Source: UMGS755 sp045597205 (GTDB lineage Bacteria; Bacillota; Clostridia; UBA1381; UBA9506). From it: DNA of 15,343 bases. Positions 13,158-15,343 of this stretch are shown one piece after another. Every line of letters begins with the position of its first letter. Position 1 is the first letter of the stretch. The stretch covers positions 1-15,343 of the forward strand of contig JAZODT010000062.1 in NCBI GenBank assembly GCA_045597205.1. The letters run 5' to 3'. A program made the translations under genes and the position numbers. The notes under the pieces were generated by a model. The model made no database searches. It worked only from the letters and a program-made list of their open reading frames with translations, and had not been told where the DNA came from.

Positions 13158-14015
13158 TTATAGAATCTTTTTTTGACCACAGACTACCCGGTCAATGCCG
13201 GCTAAATCCTGCCGGATATGAATATTTTCAAACATATTGGACGGCCTCATCAAGTCAGCAACAATCTGCCCTTGGTCGTGGCCGGTTTCTAATGCCAGCC
13301 AACCGCCGGGTTTTAAAAAGCGGGGCGCCATGTTAACAATGTGCCGATAAAAAAGCAATCCATCGTCACCACCATCTAATGCCAGGCGGGGCTCATAGTC
13401 TTGCACATCTGGTTCTAAAGTTTTCAATACATCTGTGGGGATGTATGGAGGATTGGAAACAATGCAATCGTAACACTCATAGGTCTGCGGTAAAGCCAAA
13501 ACATCACTCAGTTTAAACAAAACTCTTTGAGAAACGCCGTTTTGCTCAGCGTTTTTTTGAGCGGTGGCTACACATAGAGGGTTAATATCTATGCCGGTTA
13601 CATGACTTTTTGGCAAGTAATAACCCAAACTAACGGCTATAGCGCCAGAGCCTGTGCATAAATCTAAAATGGTTATGTCGCTTTCTTTATGATAGGTTTC
13701 AAGCACAAACTCCACAAGAGTTTCAGTATCCGGTCGGGGAATCAAAATACCGGGTGCTACAAAAAAAGAAAGAGACATAAATTCACGATTGCCAATTAAA
13801 TAAGCCGTTGGTTCATGCCGTACCCGTCGGTTTAGAAGTTCGCAAAACCGGGCATATATCCCTTCTTCAATTGTATCATCGCGATGGAGAAGCAAATAAA
13901 GCCGTTCCTGCTTTAAAAGGTGTGCTAAAAGCACTTCAGCATCTAACCGGGGTGTGCTGATGCCAGATGCAGTCAATTTTTCGGTAGCCTCCCGCAAAAC
14001 ATCGCCGATTACCAT
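13158..14015 (-). CDS. prmC: Release factor N5-glutamine methyltransferase
   Basis: PrmC methylates the glutamine of the GGQ motif in peptide chain release factors, using S-adenosylmethionine, in the cytoplasm. The 285 residues open with the helical substrate-binding domain (GISTPRLDAEVLLAHLL, 18-34, and YLIGNREFMSLSFFVAPGIL, 72-91). The Rossmann methyltransferase domain follows: IPRPDTETLVEFVL, the SAM motif LDLCTGSGAIAVSL (117-130), GIDINP, and the catalytic NPPY at 188-191. Its length is normal. ATG 14015 has a GAGG site (14023-14026) seven bases upstream and overlaps the end of the DUF1385 gene by seven bases, so they are co-transcribed and probably coupled. prfA, often the next gene, is not here: a terminator follows directly. 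Confidence 0.97.
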   Translation of the reverse strand: MVIGDVLREATEKLTASGISTPRLDAEVLLAHLLKQERLYLLLHRDDTIEEGIYARFCELLNRRVRHEPTAYLIGNREFMSLSFFVAPGILIPRPDTETLVEFVLETYHKESDITILDLCTGSGAIAVSLGYYLPKSHVTGIDINPLCVATAQKNAEQNGVSQRVLFKLSDVLALPQTYECYDCIVSNPPYIPTDVLKTLEPDVQDYEPRLALDGGDDGLLFYRHIVNMAPRFLKPGGWLALETGHDQGQIVADLMRPSNMFENIHIRQDLAGIDRVVCGQKKIL

Positions 14016-14962
14016 TTGTCGTCCTCGGGGTTTTCGGTTAAAACGGCTTTAAAAGCCGCAATGGCAACCTCTAACTGACTGTCATCGGGTTCGCGGGTGG
14101 TGATTTTTTGCAACCACATACCAGGCCGGCTAACAAGACGCATACACTTGTTTTTGCTGCGGCCTGCCAGCTTAATCACCTCAAAGGAAAGACCGGCAAC
14201 AACAGGCAATAAAAGTAAACGAAGACCTAACCGGGCCAGAAGGTGCTCAACGGTTATAAAGGAGAACAAAATAATGCTCACAACCATAACAATCAGCAAA
14301 AAGCTGGTGCCGCAACGGGGGTGGAGGCGTGAAAATTTTCTGGCATTTTCCACTGTAACCTCTTCCCCGCTTTCGTAACAGAAAATGGTTTTATGTTCGG
14401 CGCCGTGATATTCAAACACGCGGCGAATATCTTTCATTTGAGAAACCGAAACAATATAAATTAAAAAAATGGCAATTCTAACTAAGCCTTCCGTGAGCGT
14501 GGCTAATAAATTGTTGGGGAAAATTTTGCGGACAAAATCCACAATTACCCCGGGAAGCAGTATAAAAAGACCAATGCCCAAAATTAAAGCGATAAAAACA
14601 GAACTGTAAATAGCCATATCTTTCATTTTGTTTTCTTTTGCTTCTGCTTTTTGCCGTTCCTCTTCTGTCATCGCTTCTTTTTTTATTTTGTCATCCTCTT
14701 CTTCAATGTCAAAAAATTCGGCCGAAAACATTAATGCCTTAGTACCTAAGATTAAAGACTCAACAAAAGAAATAACACCGCGAATAATCGGAAGTTTTAA
14801 AAATTTATATTTTTGTAAAATAGATGCAACGGGTTTTTTATCAATAATAATTTCGCCGTCTGGCTTGCGAACAGCAACGGCACTTTCTTTCGGGCCACGC
14901 ATCATTACGCCTTCCATAACCGCCTGGCCGCCAATGCTGGTCATGTGTTGTTTATTGTTCAT
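14009..14962 (-). CDS. DUF1385 membrane protein (YqhQ-like)
   Basis: This is a 317-residue membrane protein of unknown function in the DUF1385 family. Visible family motifs are GGQAVMEGVMMRG (11-23), EYHGAEHKTIFCYESG (184-199) and SRLHPRCGTSFLL (211-223). About four or five hydrophobic segments lie at roughly 119-142, 158-173, 221-240 and 245-262. A Lys/Glu-rich cytoplasmic-looking stretch (86-115) precedes the first. The His and Cys residues in the last two motifs are conserved in the family and may bind a metal; that is inference. ATG 14962 is supported by AAAGGA (14972-14977) nine bases upstream. It is the first gene of a two-gene operon with prmC, an arrangement common in Firmicutes, where rpmE and prfA often flank the pair; neither is in this window. 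Confidence 0.93.
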   Translation of the reverse strand: MNNKQHMTSIGGQAVMEGVMMRGPKESAVAVRKPDGEIIIDKKPVASILQKYKFLKLPIIRGVISFVESLILGTKALMFSAEFFDIEEEDDKIKKEAMTEEERQKAEAKENKMKDMAIYSSVFIALILGIGLFILLPGVIVDFVRKIFPNNLLATLTEGLVRIAIFLIYIVSVSQMKDIRRVFEYHGAEHKTIFCYESGEEVTVENARKFSRLHPRCGTSFLLIVMVVSIILFSFITVEHLLARLGLRLLLLPVVAGLSFEVIKLAGRSKNKCMRLVSRPGMWLQKITTREPDDSQLEVAIAAFKAVLTENPEDDKW

Positions 14963-14994
14963 GGCACTTTTTCCTTTCTAAAAAACTTACATTT

Positions 14995-15023
14995 ATTGTA
15001 TCACAAGAAAGAATAAAATTCAA
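14995..15023 (-). promoter_or_regulatory. Promoter of the DUF1385-prmC operon
   Basis: On the minus strand, TTGAAT (complement of 15018-15023) and TACAAT (complement of 14995-15000) are 17 bases apart. Transcription would start near 14988, about 25 bases before the start codon. It is back to back with the ribosomal RNA promoters on the other strand. Confidence 0.75.
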
Positions 15024-15069
15024 TGAATTTTACAGAATGTTCACAAGGGCAAGCAAAAAAGTTAAAAAT

Positions 15070-15099
15070 TTGCATATTTTTACTAATTTGACATATACT
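15070..15099 (+). promoter_or_regulatory. Upstream promoter (P1) of the ribosomal RNA operon
   Basis: TTGCAT (15070-15075) and TATACT (15094-15099) are 18 bases apart, on the plus strand, in AT-rich DNA. It lies about 85 bases upstream of the stronger P2, a spacing similar to the tandem promoters of Bacillus ribosomal RNA operons. Transcription may start at a G near 15106. Confidence 0.55.
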
Positions 15100-15155
15100 A
15101 TGGCAGAATGCCTTAGAATTTTCTGCCTAATTTTCAAAAAAGTTTAAAAAAGGTG

Positions 15156-15184
15156 TTGACAAACGGAGATGAGGGTGGTATAAT
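15156..15184 (+). promoter_or_regulatory. Main promoter (P2) of the ribosomal RNA operon
   Basis: Both boxes are perfect: TTGACA (15156-15161) and TATAAT (15179-15184), with a 17-base spacer. A-rich and T-rich tracts just upstream (15131-15150) look like an UP element. This is the strongest promoter in the window, as expected for ribosomal RNA. The start of transcription would be about 15191. Confidence 0.92.
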
Positions 15185-15190
15185 AAGATT

Positions 15191-15343
15191 CCGCGCTGAG
15201 TTAGCGCAGCGAACCTTGAAAATTGAACAGAGCAGGCTCTTATAAATTCATTTGAGTAATTTTGGATGATAACATTTATTTTAGTCAGTTTTTGACTGGC
15301 TGGGAGATTTTAAGTTCCCATTAGGGGAGTTTAAGATACAAAC
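15191..15343 (+). other. Leader of a 16S ribosomal RNA operon (cut by the window end)
   Basis: The motif CCTTGAAAATTGAACA (15214-15229) is typical of leaders and spacers around ribosomal RNA genes in low-GC Gram-positives. Small hairpins surround it: GCGCT/AGCGC (15193-15207), AGAG/CTCT (15229-15240), AGTCA/TGACT (15283-15297) and TGGGA/TCCCA (15301-15320). No open reading frame of note follows P2. The 16S gene itself is not in the window: its conserved 5' end (AGAGTTTGATC...) is not reached. The assignment rests on promoter strength plus leader motif. Confidence 0.8.

Noticed and set aside
14628..14981. Plus-strand open frame of 117 codons over the start of the DUF1385 gene
   Set aside because: Shadow of a conserved membrane protein gene; Ser-rich product with no motif.
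15088..15119. TTGACA at 15088-15093 with TAGAAT at 15114-15119 as a third ribosomal RNA promoter
   Set aside because: The spacer is 20 bases, too long for normal use, and TTGCAT-18-TATACT overlapping it fits better.
1..15343. CRISPR array, transposon, prophage, tRNA or toxin-antitoxin genes
   Set aside because: No regularly spaced repeats, transposase or integrase motifs, terminal inverted repeats, cloverleaf sequences or paired small toxin-like genes were seen on reading both strands.

Overview
The window looks like chromosomal DNA of a low-GC Gram-positive bacterium, most likely a member of the Clostridia. Three things suggest this: the gene order hlyD-like - yggS - sepF - ylmH - divIVA - ileS - lspA - rluD-type synthase, the Shine-Dalgarno sites (AGGAGG-like) in front of most genes, and consensus sigma-A-type promoters with 17-base spacers. 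No phage, transposon, CRISPR or tRNA gene is visible. No gene-free stretch exceeds 300 bases except the final 381 bases, which hold the promoter of the DUF1385 gene and the promoters and leader of a ribosomal RNA operon.

Layout. (1) Bases 1-2518: two plus-strand genes of clearly lower GC than the rest, a membrane GT-C/GT39-type glycosyltransferase and a GT2 polyprenyl-phosphate glycosyltransferase, probably one operon ending in a strong hairpin. (2) 2526-3719: homoserine dehydrogenase on the minus strand with a clear promoter. (3) 3993-4340: a small plus-strand gene resembling DUF6514, with its own promoter and terminator. (4) 4371-12706: a minus-strand housekeeping block read from right to left: HlyD-like adaptor, YggS, SepF, YlmH, DivIVA, IleRS, LspA, RluA-family pseudouridine synthase. 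(5) 12901-13122: an unrecognised 73-codon plus-strand gene, divergent from that block. (6) 13158-14962: prmC and a DUF1385 (YqhQ-like) gene on the minus strand. (7) 15070-15343: tandem promoters and leader of a ribosomal RNA operon on the plus strand. The window stops before the 16S gene.

How the genes work together. The minus-strand block couples cell division (SepF, DivIVA) with PLP homeostasis (YggS), an S4-domain ribosome-associated protein (YlmH), isoleucyl-tRNA charging, lipoprotein maturation and 23S pseudouridylation, a combination long known next to the division gene cluster of Gram-positives. PrmC methylates release factors. The two glycosyltransferases look like a donor-lipid synthase plus membrane transferase pair for extracytoplasmic glycosylation.

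I found no clearly new large system. The observations most worth a second look are: the orphan HlyD-like adaptor translationally coupled to yggS, the long AT-rich dyad centred between two divergent promoters near 12830, the unrecognised 73-codon gene, the AT-rich glycosyltransferase pair, phased A-tracts around the hom promoter, and the absence of ylmG, prfA and a T-box at places where relatives often have them. The window probably ends where an assembly contig broke at a repeated ribosomal RNA operon; that is inference.
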